Source: Allium sativum | Taxonomy: Eukaryota; Streptophyta; Magnoliopsida; Asparagales; Amaryllidaceae | Assembly: GCA_030737875.1 (NCBI GenBank) | Contig: CM060911.1 | Coordinates: forward strand, 92,896,599-92,960,598 | Direction of reading: 5' to 3' | Length of the DNA: 64,000 bases | In this document: piece by piece, positions 23,928 to 34,900 of the stretch | Position numbering within the stretch: the stretch's first letter is position 1 | Layout of the letters: each line of letters begins with the position of its first letter | Notes under the pieces: model-generated | What the model saw: the letters and a program-made list of their open reading frames with translations, nothing else | What the model was told of the DNA's origin: nothing | Databases searched by the model: none | Made by a program: the position numbers and the translations under genes

Positions 23928-25049
23928 ATACTGTTTTCAATCAATTATTTAACAGTCCAATCTACAGTCCAATTTAACAATACAACTTAACAGTCCAAAT
24001 TAACAGTACATAACTAGCAGTCAAATACAGAAAAAAAAATACAATTTATATTAAAATATAAATTGAGGAGAGTTAGTGAGTTTTTACTCACATTGACGCA
24101 TTAATCGTTAAATAACGGTTTGCGTTATTTGACTCAGTTGGACAATTTATTTCGCCATAAATTGTAACGAGCTCCGATGGACTTCCAGTCAGTCTCATTG
24201 TGTTGCTCCCGTCCATACGGTCCCAATGGACTGATGGTTCGTGATTCTGATTTCATACAACCGAGAGATTACATTACAAAGTTTAATACTATAATTTAAA
24301 TAAACACTTAAAACATTAAAGTATGCGGGCCTTACTCTTTTCAAATCCTCTGGCCCATCACTAAATTAAAAGCCCAGCCCGCACTTTATTATCCTTCTTC
24401 TCCGAATGATCGTCGTGGTTCCAGTAAAATCACCTATCCCATTTTCGAACTTCTGAGCCTCGATTCGCACTCATCTTCACATCGAACCGTCTCTCGACCT
24501 CAACATCCTCCATCTCTTAAAATTCTAAACACCTCCATACCAGAAAATACCAACTCTCTCTCGATGTCTAACCCGCCGTACCCTGGAAATATCGACATTC
24601 TTCATCACCGAAATCGCTGAAATCTCGGGTATAGGTGCGGTTTTCCACCCTTAACTCAAATCTAACATCCAATTATACCAACGATCACCACACCACCACT
24701 AAACTCGAACCATAATTGCCAAACTGTCGCTGTACAAAATCCGCAATATACCAACAGCCATCGAACCTCTTAAAAATGATACTGAACTCTAGGGAATCCT
24801 TCAAGAAGCTCATAAATATAAACTAGATGATTTTAGGATTTTTCTGCGAATTGATATCATTTTTCAAAGATGGATTTGATTTTACAGAAATGTAAAATGT
24901 GGCGGCTCGTGTTTTTGACTGTTGGAGGAAAAATGAATTAGGTTTTAGAAGTTAAGGATTATTTATAGAAGCTTTTTAATATATTTTTTTTAATATTTTT
25001 TTTATATTAATATTTAAGCCAACGCTACTTCTGTTCGTCTTTAAAAATC

Positions 25050-25330
25050 CTCATGATCACACACGATATGCAAAAATCATGAAAATGGACATGCAGCTAG
25101 AGTTCGACATTACGGTCCCAACGAAACTAGTTTCGTCGAATTCCGAGGTCGTTTGCTCACACAGCATATTTTTAACAGTTGAAATACTGACTATTTTACA
25201 CTCTAAAAATCCCCACGGTCACACACTGACCCTAAAAATCACGAAACTTGGAATCTATCAACTATTTGACATTGCGGATCCAACAAAACTAGTTTCGTCG
25301 AAAACGGAGGTCGTATGAAAAACTGGCTAT
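25050..25330 (-). promoter_or_regulatory. Two palindrome-bearing modules in E3 U3
   Basis: Two ~160-bp-spaced modules contain ACGAAACTAGTTTCGT (25121-25136, perfect palindrome) and ACAAAACTAGTTTCGT (25282-25297, near-palindrome), each preceded by 'cggatccaac' or 'cggtcccaac' and followed by TCGAA and 'gaggtcgt'. The E1 LTR has the same pair. In the right E3 LTR both read CTGG instead of CTAG in the centre. A regulatory role is inference. Confidence 0.5.
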
Positions 25331-25545
25331 TTTTCAAGCGCTGAACTGACCCTTTTAAATATATAAATATATTTAAATATTATTAAATTAAATATAAATA
25401 AATTTATATTATCGTATATCTTCAAATATGATATCGTACAGCTCCAGAATATCATATTAGAATATACAGTTTGATATTTTAGATTTCAGATTTATCGATA
25501 TTCAATTCATATCGAAAATCCTTTTATAACGTATATAAAGCGTCG

Positions 25546-25550
25546 CAAAT
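25546..25550. repeat. Target-site duplication of E2, left copy (CAAAT)
   Basis: CAAAT precedes E2 and recurs at 42869-42873. The right E3 LTR shows the unoccupied site with a single CAAAT at 50117-50121. Confidence 0.95.
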
Positions 25551-26686
25551 TGTAACACCCCGCCACCGCTAGGGTCACTCGCAAAGGAATGCACTAGCTT
25601 TAGTGGGGCATTATTGGTAAACATGCACAGAAATATCACAAGACAGAACATATAAAATAGCGGAAGTAAAATCAAACTTTCATAACATGAATAAATAAGG
25701 TCTAAAGCCTTTTACATCAGAGTACATCAAAACCTGTCTTGCAATAGTAAAGAAGCATAAAGACATTTTCATAAATTATTCCCCAAGTAAAAACAGTAAA
25801 GTAGCCATTAGCCAAGAAAAGTCCAAGCCATCCATGATGACCTTCAAGCAGAAGAAGTCTGAACTAAACAACAGTATTTCCTCCCTGTAACCTGGGGGGG
25901 AAACGGAAGAAAAGAGGCGAAACAAAACGGGTCAGTCAAAAAGACTGAGTAAGCCCTATCTACTATTAGCATAAAAACTAGTAAAGTTAACTGACATGAG
26001 AAACTGAGATGAACATAAGCATGATAACAAGATAGATAAGCTTAATCAAAATAACAGGATGAACTACTGAACTCAGATAAACTAAGGTGTCATGATAAAT
26101 TACGATGTCAAGATAAAACAAGGTATCACATCGTCAGGTTTCTATCAAGTATAATATCCCCAAGATATCTGTCACGTATAACGCCCCGTGATATCTATCC
26201 TGTATTTTAGCTCTGCACCTACCGTACTAGTATCCCCACCGTGTCATGTGTTAACCAAGAATGACCCTCACTCAAAAGTCGTGTAATGGTCCATGTCAAC
26301 CTAATATATCGCATATATAGGTTACTCAACTTGTATGTTTTATTCCATGTAAATGTTCAGTCCCTTGCCGTAGACCATACGGGCTTTCCCATGAGATTCT
26401 ATATTACTTTAACATAGTTCCATGATCCTTAAGATCGGTTTGGACTGTTACCCTAAACCTAGCTAGGGTCTTCCAACATGAATTATTGTTTGTACAACTA
26501 GGACTTATGCTGCCTAGGGCTGCTAGGGATTATGCTTACCTATTGCACGTTTTCGTATCTCGGTTTGGGTTCAACCACCTAGGGCCACTAGGGATTACGC
26601 TAACCGCCAACCGCGCCCTTTTCCCCACGCATTCATCGTGAATCGCTTTTCCATGACTGTATGCACATGTATCACATCGTGCCATC

Positions 26687-27075
26687 CGAGTCCTGTCACA
26701 GGGCAAATCAAGAAATACAGGACTCGGTCGGGAGCTTTCGATTTATCTGCCGATGCAGATTCTAAGGTCTGTTTTTATTATATGTGGCTATGGTCCCACG
26801 AGACCACTCCCTCAACTAGTGAAAGACAAGACAGGATAAATCCTGTATGAGAACACAACACTGGCCAACCCACATCCAAGCCTTACCGCAACCATAATTA
26901 GATAGCAATTATGGTCTTTTGGGTGTTCTCTGCCTTTCCGTACGTACACGCTTGACCAAAGATGGTAGGTAGCCTGACGAAATGCTATCTAGGGTACGAC
27001 CGTGTATCGTCGACTATCCCCTATCCATCCCCGTCTTTAGGTCGCTCGTATAGCAACCAAGGCATACTCTTGGTT
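26687..27075. other. Leader hairpins in E2 LTR A
   Basis: CGAGTCCTGT/ACAGGACTCG (26687-26726), CAGGA/TCCTG (near 26832), ACCATAATT/AATTATGGT with a 7-nt loop (26891-26915) and AACCAAG/CTTGGTT with a 7-nt loop (27055-27075). LTRs B and C keep them, with one wobble-type change in the first. Confidence 0.6.
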
Positions 27076-27411
27076 CTTCTAACGCAGACCTTAACCTCTC
27101 ATGAGCCTAGTATAATCACCTGGTAGCTCATAGAGGGATACCAAGAATATCCTCACGTTCCCCGAAGCCGCTGCTTCGTTACCCAGTTCGCTGGAGCCTT
27201 TATCTAAATCAGATACTTGCTCCTACTCGTATACTTAAACGATGACCTACCGTATCAGGTTACTCATCTATCCATGAACTGGTCTAAATTTCCTTGACTA
27301 AGAATAATTACTTAGTTATTCTTCAACTAAGGTTTACCACTTAGCATTGTTCCTGTTATCCTTGTTAACTACGGTTATCCACCTAATCCTCAGAACCAGG
27401 GTTTACATAAT

Positions 27412-28155
27412 GGATTAAGTGTCACTTAAGTTCATGACTTAACCCGTCTAAAAATCCTGTCAAAATTGGCTAAGTATCCAAGTTCAAGGCTTAACCCTAC
27501 AAACCATGCTCAAGTTGGTTAAGTATATTAAGCAATTCACGACTTAACCTCGTCCAATTATCATTCTAGATTGGTTAAGTATATATTAACTTGACCCTAT
27601 CAATTTACTTAGTCAAATCGGTCAAGTGTATTCAAGCGATTCGTGACTTAGCCTTATCATGTATTCACGTTATATTGGTTAAGTATTGGTTAACTTAACC
27701 ACAATAAATTAACGAGTTAGATTGGATAAGTATAGGTCACTTAACCACATCAATTCATCATGTTTAGATTAGTTAAGTGTTTAACTTAACCCCGTTAAAC
27801 TACCAAGTGGGATTAATTAAGTCTAAGCTAACTTAACCCCATCTGATTTCCATGTTTAGACTAGTTGAGTCTAATCTTAACCCCATTCGTTAACCGTATT
27901 TTTCGGTTAAGCGTCATTAAGAAAACTTACTTAACCTTACCAAGTTATCGCGTTGGATTGATTAAGTGTTGGTTAACTTAACCCCATCCACTAGTCATAT
28001 AAAAATGGTTAAGTGTCATTAGGAAAATCAAGTTACTTAACCTACCCAACCTTGTCTTGTTTTGTTAAGTATCATTAGCCTAATCAAATTACTTAACCCA
28101 TTTGTCCATGTCATATTTGGTTAAGAGTCATTAATCAAATTAACTTAACCCTATC
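27412..28155. repeat. Array of about 15 hairpin units with GGTTAAGT / ACTTAACC arms (E2 LTR A)
   Basis: Degenerate units of about 45-60 bases each open with a GGTTAAGT-like arm and close with an ACTTAACC-like arm, separated by a variable 5-25-base loop. Examples are the units near 27685 (GGTTAAGT..ACTTAACC), 27775 and 27955. Equivalent arrays lie at about 33840-34577 (LTR B) and 40280-41016 (LTR C). No function known. Confidence 0.7.
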
Positions 28156-28194
28156 ATGTGGCATTAATTACTTAATGCACCTTCACCTCTCACA

Positions 28195-28373
28195 TTAGAC
28201 TTTGTTGTGGTTACTAGTTAAGCCGGTCGGTTCCGGGTAGCTTTACACCACAACTTGGTCTAACCTCGGGTTCAAGCACAACATGACCAACTTCTCACAT
28301 TGGGTCCTATTGTTTGCAACTACTAGTTAGGCCGGTCGGTTCCGGGTAGTTTTACGTTGCAAACTCAACCCAA
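28195..28373. repeat. Twin hairpins with a shared 35-nt loop and unrelated arms (E2 LTR A)
   Basis: Copy 1 has outer arms TTAGAC/GTCTAA, inner arms GTTGTGGT (28204-28211)/ACCACAAC (28247-28254) and loop 28212-28246. Copy 2 has outer arms TTGGGT/ACCCAA, inner arms GTTTGCAAC (28312-28320)/GTTGCAAAC (28356-28364) and loop 28321-28355. The loops agree at 33 of 35 positions and contain CCGGTCGGTTCCGGGTAG. Copies exist in LTR B (from about 34622) and LTR C (from about 41063). Confidence 0.85.
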
Positions 28374-28454
28374 CCTCGAGTTGGCCACACTTATATTATC
28401 TAAGTGTCATGTCCATCATGTTTCCCAAAACATGTTACAAGTTTTCAAGCATTT

Positions 28455-28519
28455 GGGTAGACCTAACTTAATAGGTAAATTCCCAAAGGGTAGACCTAAC
28501 TTAATAGGTAAATTCCCAA
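28455..28519. repeat. 33-bp direct tandem duplication in E2 LTR A
   Basis: Two head-to-tail copies starting GGGTAGACCTAACTTAATAG at 28455 and 28488. In LTR C the second copy has a T-to-A change. Confidence 0.9.
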
Positions 28520-30007
28520 GCTTATGTTTTTATGCATACTTACATGTCAACTTCCATGTTATATTTCAAGTCATGTTTTCAAGTTGTATTTTCATGTCAT
28601 TAGAAATTACCCATAACATAACCCAACGCTTTTAAACTCGCATATACGTTCGCGACAACGTAATGGATTAAAAGAAGAGACTTGGCAAAGGCATGACAAA
28701 AATGGATATTAAGCCACAAGTTAATCATGGTGGCAAATGAGGCACAAATGTGTTCATTAACTTGCATGTTACATTCTAAAGCCTCAAAACATGCATAAAC
28801 CCAAACTTGGCACATAAGCGAATCATGGTGACAAAAGATATGGAATGATGACTAGTAACTCGCATATATCATCATATAAGGGTTATGACTTCATATGCAA
28901 GTTGACATAAAGGTTATGAGGGTTCTCATGTTGCCTAATGCAACAATTCAACATAAAGGTTGTAGCTTTTAGCTCACAAGATCAAGATAATGACTTCATA
29001 AACTTGCATGACATGATAGCATGTATCATACTCAATGATCAAACCCAAACTTGCAACATGAACATTTAACTTCATAGTTAATATCTAAGAGTAGGGAAAG
29101 GGCTTACATTGCTATGAAGGCACAAAAGATATGACAAAGCCCTTATGAAATCAAATAGACCCAAAATGCAAGCTCTAACATAAAAACCCTTGAGCCAAAA
29201 TGATCAAAACCCTTGCTTTATGATGCAAAGATAGAAACTTGACTTGAATGCAAGCTAATGACACTCATACAAGCTTGAAAACACTTGTATGCATGGAAAA
29301 TCTCTCATAGAAACCATTTATAAATTTTATGAAGAGAGTGGATGCCATGAGAGGTAAAATTTTGCCATAGTTTAGTTGCATGAATGAATAATGAGGATTT
29401 AGGATAGGTTAGGGTCTTATTTATAGATTAGGCAAGTGTTTTAGGCCATAGGATTAAACCTAGATTAAATCCAAGCCATCAAAGCATGTCTTGGGGAAGA
29501 AGTCAAGTGTAGGAACCATCTAGGGCCTTTAGATTAAAGATGAACCATGAGAACCATCCAAATGCAAAATCTGCATTTGAGCGAATCGGCCCACGGGTTG
29601 ACAGCCAAACACCCTGGATTAACCCCTAGTCGACCCAGCAGGCTTGGGTCGACCTCAAAAATCGGCCGGTTCGGTTATTCCCCTCTCCCAATTCGCTGTT
29701 TTGAACATTTTTGCATATTTATTTATTTATTTTCAATTATATATATATATATATCAATATATATATATTTCTCTGCGCAACCCATTTCACTTAATTAAGT
29801 ATACTTTAATCTGGGAATTTTTCGTGAAACTTCGCGAGGCCATATCTTGGTCATACGGACTCCGATTTTCGAAAACTCGGACTCTATTCCGCGTATTTTT
29901 CCGAGACGAACGCAATGGCATAGCCCATTTCCCTTGATTAAGATTTTACAGTTTAATTCTGCCTCCATTTATGTTATAACAGGTTATTGAAAATACGGGT
30001 TGTTACA

Positions 30008-30021
30008 TTCTCCCCACCTTT
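30008..30021 (-). other. E2 polypurine tract, copy 1
   Basis: Minus-strand reading gives AAGGTGGGGAGAA directly before TGTAACAACC of LTR A. Confidence 0.88.
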
Positions 30022-31973
30022 TAGGATTTTGTCCCCGAAATCTCCAAGTTAGGAAGAACATATCCTACCATCCATCATCCATCTACTCAAAACATCATCA
30101 ACAAGCAACCATTTTACTTAGATGATTTCTAATGTTGTATGAATATATGCAAAACGTGTGTGTACATGTTCCTTAGCTAATGCTAATGATCAGGCCTGAA
30201 TAATCTTTCTAATGCAAAATATGTATAGTGCCATGAATCCAACATGTATGTAAATAGTCCTAGTCATATAGATACTATATGCGTGCATAATCATTCTTTC
30301 ATATGCAACAACCGCATGATAATACATTCGATTTCATGCATAAACAAGTATAAATACTCGTGCATATGCAATATGAAATGTGACCGAGTCGAGCTAGTAT
30401 CTAATGTGTATTCGCGCATCCACGAGCAACCACTTGCAACCACTTGCAACCATATCAATCATAACATGTTTCAAATACATGTTTACATCCATAGGGTTCT
30501 ACCTAGAATTCCCTGAAACAGGGTCGAAAAGATAAACAGGACAAACTCCTTACAGGGTTTGTAACGGAGAATAGGACCGAGAGGATGTCCACAAAAGATA
30601 GCCTACAAGTAGGCTCTACAGAAAACAGGGATCAAGGATATACTCCCAAAAAGAGATATCATGCGCGTATCTAGTCTTTGACCATCAAAGTCGTCTTTTA
30701 ACTTCGCGATTTTGTAGCTTCTTATTCCTGTTTCCATAACATGAGCTGGAACTCATTTCTTCGTCGCCTCTCGTTCCACTTGCACTTATCCTTTTCCTAG
30801 AATACTTGACGCAAACATGACTGCGTACTCATGATCTCATGCAAGCTTTCCAAAATTCACTAGTGAATCTTGGATCTCGTTTATATACTATAAGGCATTC
30901 CATGTAGAAGAACTTTCTCTTGAAAGTAAACAGATGTCAATCAGGTTATCATGCGCACTTACTAGGGTGATCTCTATAACCCATGCATAAATGAAGTAAA
31001 CCATCCGTCTTATTGGCGAACACCACTCGATCGGGCTTCAAATTTCCAATAAAGGCATCAAGGGATTCTAAGTAACTAGTCATGACAGAACCTCAAAAAG
31101 GTTACCCGATACTTCGAGGGCATTACCAAGGCTAGTCAAAAGGTCTAACTACCCTCCTATCAAAACCGAGAGTGGCACCTCCTACTGGATAACCACTTCA
31201 TCCCTAGAATCCATCCATAGCTTATAAACATAAGCATTATTTCCAAACTCAACACTTGGCATAGACATTCCCAAATCCAAACAAGTCATGTATAAATGGA
31301 CTGATTCTCCAATAGGACTTTGAGACAAAAATAGGATTCTCTATTACGCTAGTACTTAAGGTGCAGAGACTCAACTATCGAAGCAGACTTAAATGATACG
31401 AACAACGAAGTCCTAACGTGATGATAGAGAAGAAAAGCTAAACCTTTAACAAGATCGTTACCCTCCATCCGAGGTACTCTAGAAATGAGAGCATACTACT
31501 GCCCTCCCGATGATCTTGTCCTTGTCCCATAATACTTAACTATCCGCCCCGTTTTACCATGCCAAAGGTACTCTCTCGTCATGGGTTTCATTGTTCATCT
31601 TTCTCCCTCCTTTGAGGACTAAGCCATACCAACAAGTTGCTCATCCTTAAGCTCGTATCCTTTATCCTTCTTTCCCACGATCCTTTCTTATAACGCGGCC
31701 ACTGGTCTCTCGAGAACCACCTCCATCGTATGGAAAGCACTTTCGTAGGTAGAAAAGACTAGTCGCAGTTAAAACTACTGTGACTACAGATGGAGGAAAG
31801 AAAGGAAAAGAGACTCAATTAAGGAAACAAGGATAGTGCTAATGGCCTTTGGGGAATAGCCTTTTTCTTTTAAAAGAAAATTTTCTTGAAAAATTCTTCT
31901 TTGTAAACGGTTTTTTTTTTCAAATAGTTTTCAGAAGGTCTTTAAAAACTTTTGCCCAGTCTGGTAACCTTCT

Positions 31974-31985
31974 GCTCTGATACCA
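31974..31985 (-). other. E2 primer-binding site, copy 1
   Basis: Minus-strand TGGTATCAGAGC, two bases from LTR B, matching the initiator Met tRNA type. Confidence 0.92.
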
Positions 31986-31987
31986 CG

Positions 31988-34900
31988 TGTAACACCCCGC
32001 CTCCGCTAGGGTCACTCGCAAAGGAATGCACTAGCTTTAGAGGGGCATTATTGGTAAACATGCACAGAAATATCACAAGACAGAACATATAAAATAGCGG
32101 AAGTAAAATCAAACTTTCATAACATGAATAAATAAGGTCTAAAGCCTTTTACATCAGAGTACATCAAAACCTGTCTTGCAATAGTAAAGAAGCATAAAGA
32201 CATTTTCATAAATTATTCCCCAAGTAAAAACAGTAAAGTAGCCATTAGCCAAGAAAAGTCCAAGCCATCCATGATGACCTTCAAGCAGAAGAAGTCCGAA
32301 CTAAACAACAGTATTTCCTCCCTGTAACCTGGGGGGAAACGGAAGAAAAGAGGCGAAACAAAACGGGTGAGTCAAAAAGACTGAGTAAGCCCTATCTACT
32401 ATTAGCATAAAAACTAGTAAAGTTAACTGACATGAGAAACTGAGATGAACATAAGCATGATAACAAGATAGATAAGCTAAATCAAAATAACAGGATGAAC
32501 TACTGAACTCAGATAAACTAAGGTGTCATGATAAATTATGATGTCAAGATAAAACAAGGTATCACATCGTCAGGTTTCTATCAAGTATAATATCCCCAAG
32601 ATATCTGTCACGTATAACGCCCCGTGATATCTATCCTGTATTTTAGCTCTGCACCTACCGTACTAGTATCCCCACCGTGTCATGTGTTAACCAAGAATGA
32701 CCCTCACTCAAAAGTCGTGTAATGGTCCATGTCAACCTAATATATCGCATATATAGGTTACTCAACTTGTATGTTTTATTCCATGTAAATGTTCAGTCCC
32801 TTGCCGTAGACTATACGGGCTTTCCCATGAGATTCTATATTACTTTAACATAGTTCCATGATCCTTAAGATCGGTTTGGACTGTTACCCTAAACCTAGCT
32901 AGGGTCTTCCAACATGAATTATTGTTTGTACAACTAGGACTTATGCTACCTAGGGCTGCTAGGGATTATGCTTACCTATTGCACGTTTTCGTATCTCGGT
33001 TTGGGTTCAACCACCTAGGGATTACGCTAACCGCCAACCGCGCCCTTTTCCCCACGCATTCATCGTGAATCTCTTTTCCATGACTGTATGCACATGTATC
33101 ACATCGTGCCATCCGAGTTCTGTCATAGGGCAAATCAAGAAATACAGGACTCGGTCAGGAGCTTTCGATTTATCTGCCGATGCAGATGCTAAGGTCTGTT
33201 TTTCTTATACGTGGCTATGGTCCCACGAGACCACTCCCTCAACTAGTGAAAGACAAGACAGGATAAATCCTGTATGAGAACACAACACTGGCCAACCCAC
33301 ATCCAAGCCTTACCGCAACCATAATTAGATAGCAATTATGGTCTTTTGGGTGTTCTCTGCCTTTCCGTACGTACACGCTTGACCAAAGATGGTAGGTATC
33401 CTGACGAAATGCTATCTAGGGTACGACCGTGTATCGTCGACTATCCCCTATCCATCCCCGTCTTTAGGTCGCTCGTATAGCAACCAAGGCATACTCTTGG
33501 TTCTTCTAACGCAGACCTTAACCTCTCATGAGCCTAGTATAGTCACCTGGCAGCTCATAGAGGGATACCAAGAATATCCTCACGTTCCCCGAAGCCGCTG
33601 CTTCGTTACCCAGTTCGCTGGAGCCTTTATCTAAATCAGATACTTGCTCCTACTCGTATACTTAAACGATGACCTACCGTATCAGGTTACTCATCTATCT
33701 ATGAACTGGTATAAATTTCCTTGACTAAGAATCATTACTTAGTTATTCTTCAACTAAGGTTTACCACTTAGCATTGTTCCCGTTATCCTTGTTAACTACG
33801 GTTATCCACCTAATCCTCAGAACCAGGGTTTACATAATGGATTAAGTGTCACTTAAGTTCATGACTTAACCCGTCTACAAATCCTGTCAAAATTGGCTAA
33901 GTATCCAAGTTCAAGGCTTAACCCTACAAACCATGCTCAAGTTGGTTAAGTATATTAAGCAATTCACGACTTAACCTCGTCCAATTATCATTCTAGATTG
34001 GTTAAGTATATATTAACTTGACCCTATCAATTTACTTAGTCAAATCGGTCAAGTGTATTCAAGCGATTCGTGACTTAGCCTTATCATGTTTTCACGTTAT
34101 ATTGGTTAAGTATTGGTTAACTTAACCACAATAAATTAACGAGTTAGATTGGATAAGTATAGGTCACTTAACCACATCAATTCATCATGTTTAGATTAGT
34201 TAAGTGTTTAACTTAACCCCATTAAACTACCAAGTGGGATTATTTAAGTCTAGGCTAACTTAACCCCATCCGATTTCCATGTTTAGACTAGTTGAGTCTA
34301 ATCTTAACCCCATTCGTTAACCGTATTTTTCGGTTAAGCGTCATTAAGAAAACTTACTTAACCTTACCAAGTTATCGCGTTGGATTGATTAAGTGTTGGT
34401 TAACTTAACCCCATCCACTAGTCATATAAAAATGGTTAAGTGTCATTAGGCAAATCAAGTTACTTAACCTACCCAACCTTGTCATGTTTTGTTAAGTATC
34501 ATTAGCCTAATCAAATTACTTAACCCATTTGTCCATGTCATATTTGGTTAAGAGTCATTAATCAAATTAACTTAACCCTATCATGTGGCATTAATTACTT
34601 AATGCACCTTCACCTCTCACATTAGACTTTGTTGTGGTTACTAGTTAAGCCGGTCGGTTCCGGGTAGCTTTACACCACAACTTGGTCTAACCTCGGGTTC
34701 AAGCACAACATGACCAACTTCTCACATTGGGTCCTATTGTTTGCAACTACTAGTTAGGCCGGTCGGTTCCGGGTAGTTTTACGTTGCAAACTCAACCCAA
34801 CCTCGAGTTGGCCACACTTATATTATCTAAGTGTCATGTCCATCATGTTTCCCAAAACATGTTACAAGTTTTCAAGCATTTGGGTAGACCTAACTTAATA

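Larger units (their letters stand above)
20118..25550 (-). repeat. E3 3' LTR (left), part before E2
   Basis: It starts TGTAGTAACCCGG and carries a 15-bp-stem hairpin (20143-20179), a hairpin cluster (20821-20968), the covarying hairpin array (22204-22517), two minisatellites (22708-22820, 23030-23290), a TA microsatellite (about 23882-23927) and palindrome modules (25050-25330). The sequence resumes at 42874. No coding sequence is recognised; the minus-strand 72-78-codon frames near 23000-23250 are translations of the minisatellite. Confidence 0.92.
25551..30007 (-). repeat. E2 LTR A (left)
   Basis: This 4,457-bp LTR starts TGTAACACCCCGCC and ends GGTTGTTACA. It holds leader hairpins (26687-27075), the GGTTAAGT hairpin array (27412-28155), twin 35-nt-loop hairpins (28195-28373), a 33-bp direct duplication (28455-28519) and a TA tract near 29740-29770. 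The leader carries 'cgggtcagtcaaaaagactgag' near 25939, the counterpart of 'gagtcatgggactgg'-type tracts in E1 and E3. Small open frames that recur in all three LTRs have no known domain. Confidence 0.93.
30008..31987 (-). other. E2 internal region 1, non-coding
   Basis: 1,980 bp between LTR A and LTR B. The polypurine tract abuts LTR A (30008-30021), followed by a hairpin-like ATTTTGTCCCCGAAAT whose stem has one C-to-T change. The primer site TGGTATCAGAGC is at 31974-31985. The only open frame of note (30244-30516 plus, 90 codons) is antisense to the element and has no domain. I see no gag, protease or reverse transcriptase motif on either strand. Confidence 0.85.

Noticed and set aside
27412..28155. 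CRISPR-like array reading of the regularly spaced repeats
   Set aside because: Units are degenerate, spacing is irregular, the sequence is clearly a plant LTR and no cas-like gene is present.
30008..31987. Possible hidden gag or pol remnant in the E2 internal region
   Set aside because: I read the minus strand for zinc-knuckle, DTG, FIDD/YVDD and D,D(35)E motifs and found none; only short unrelated frames occur.
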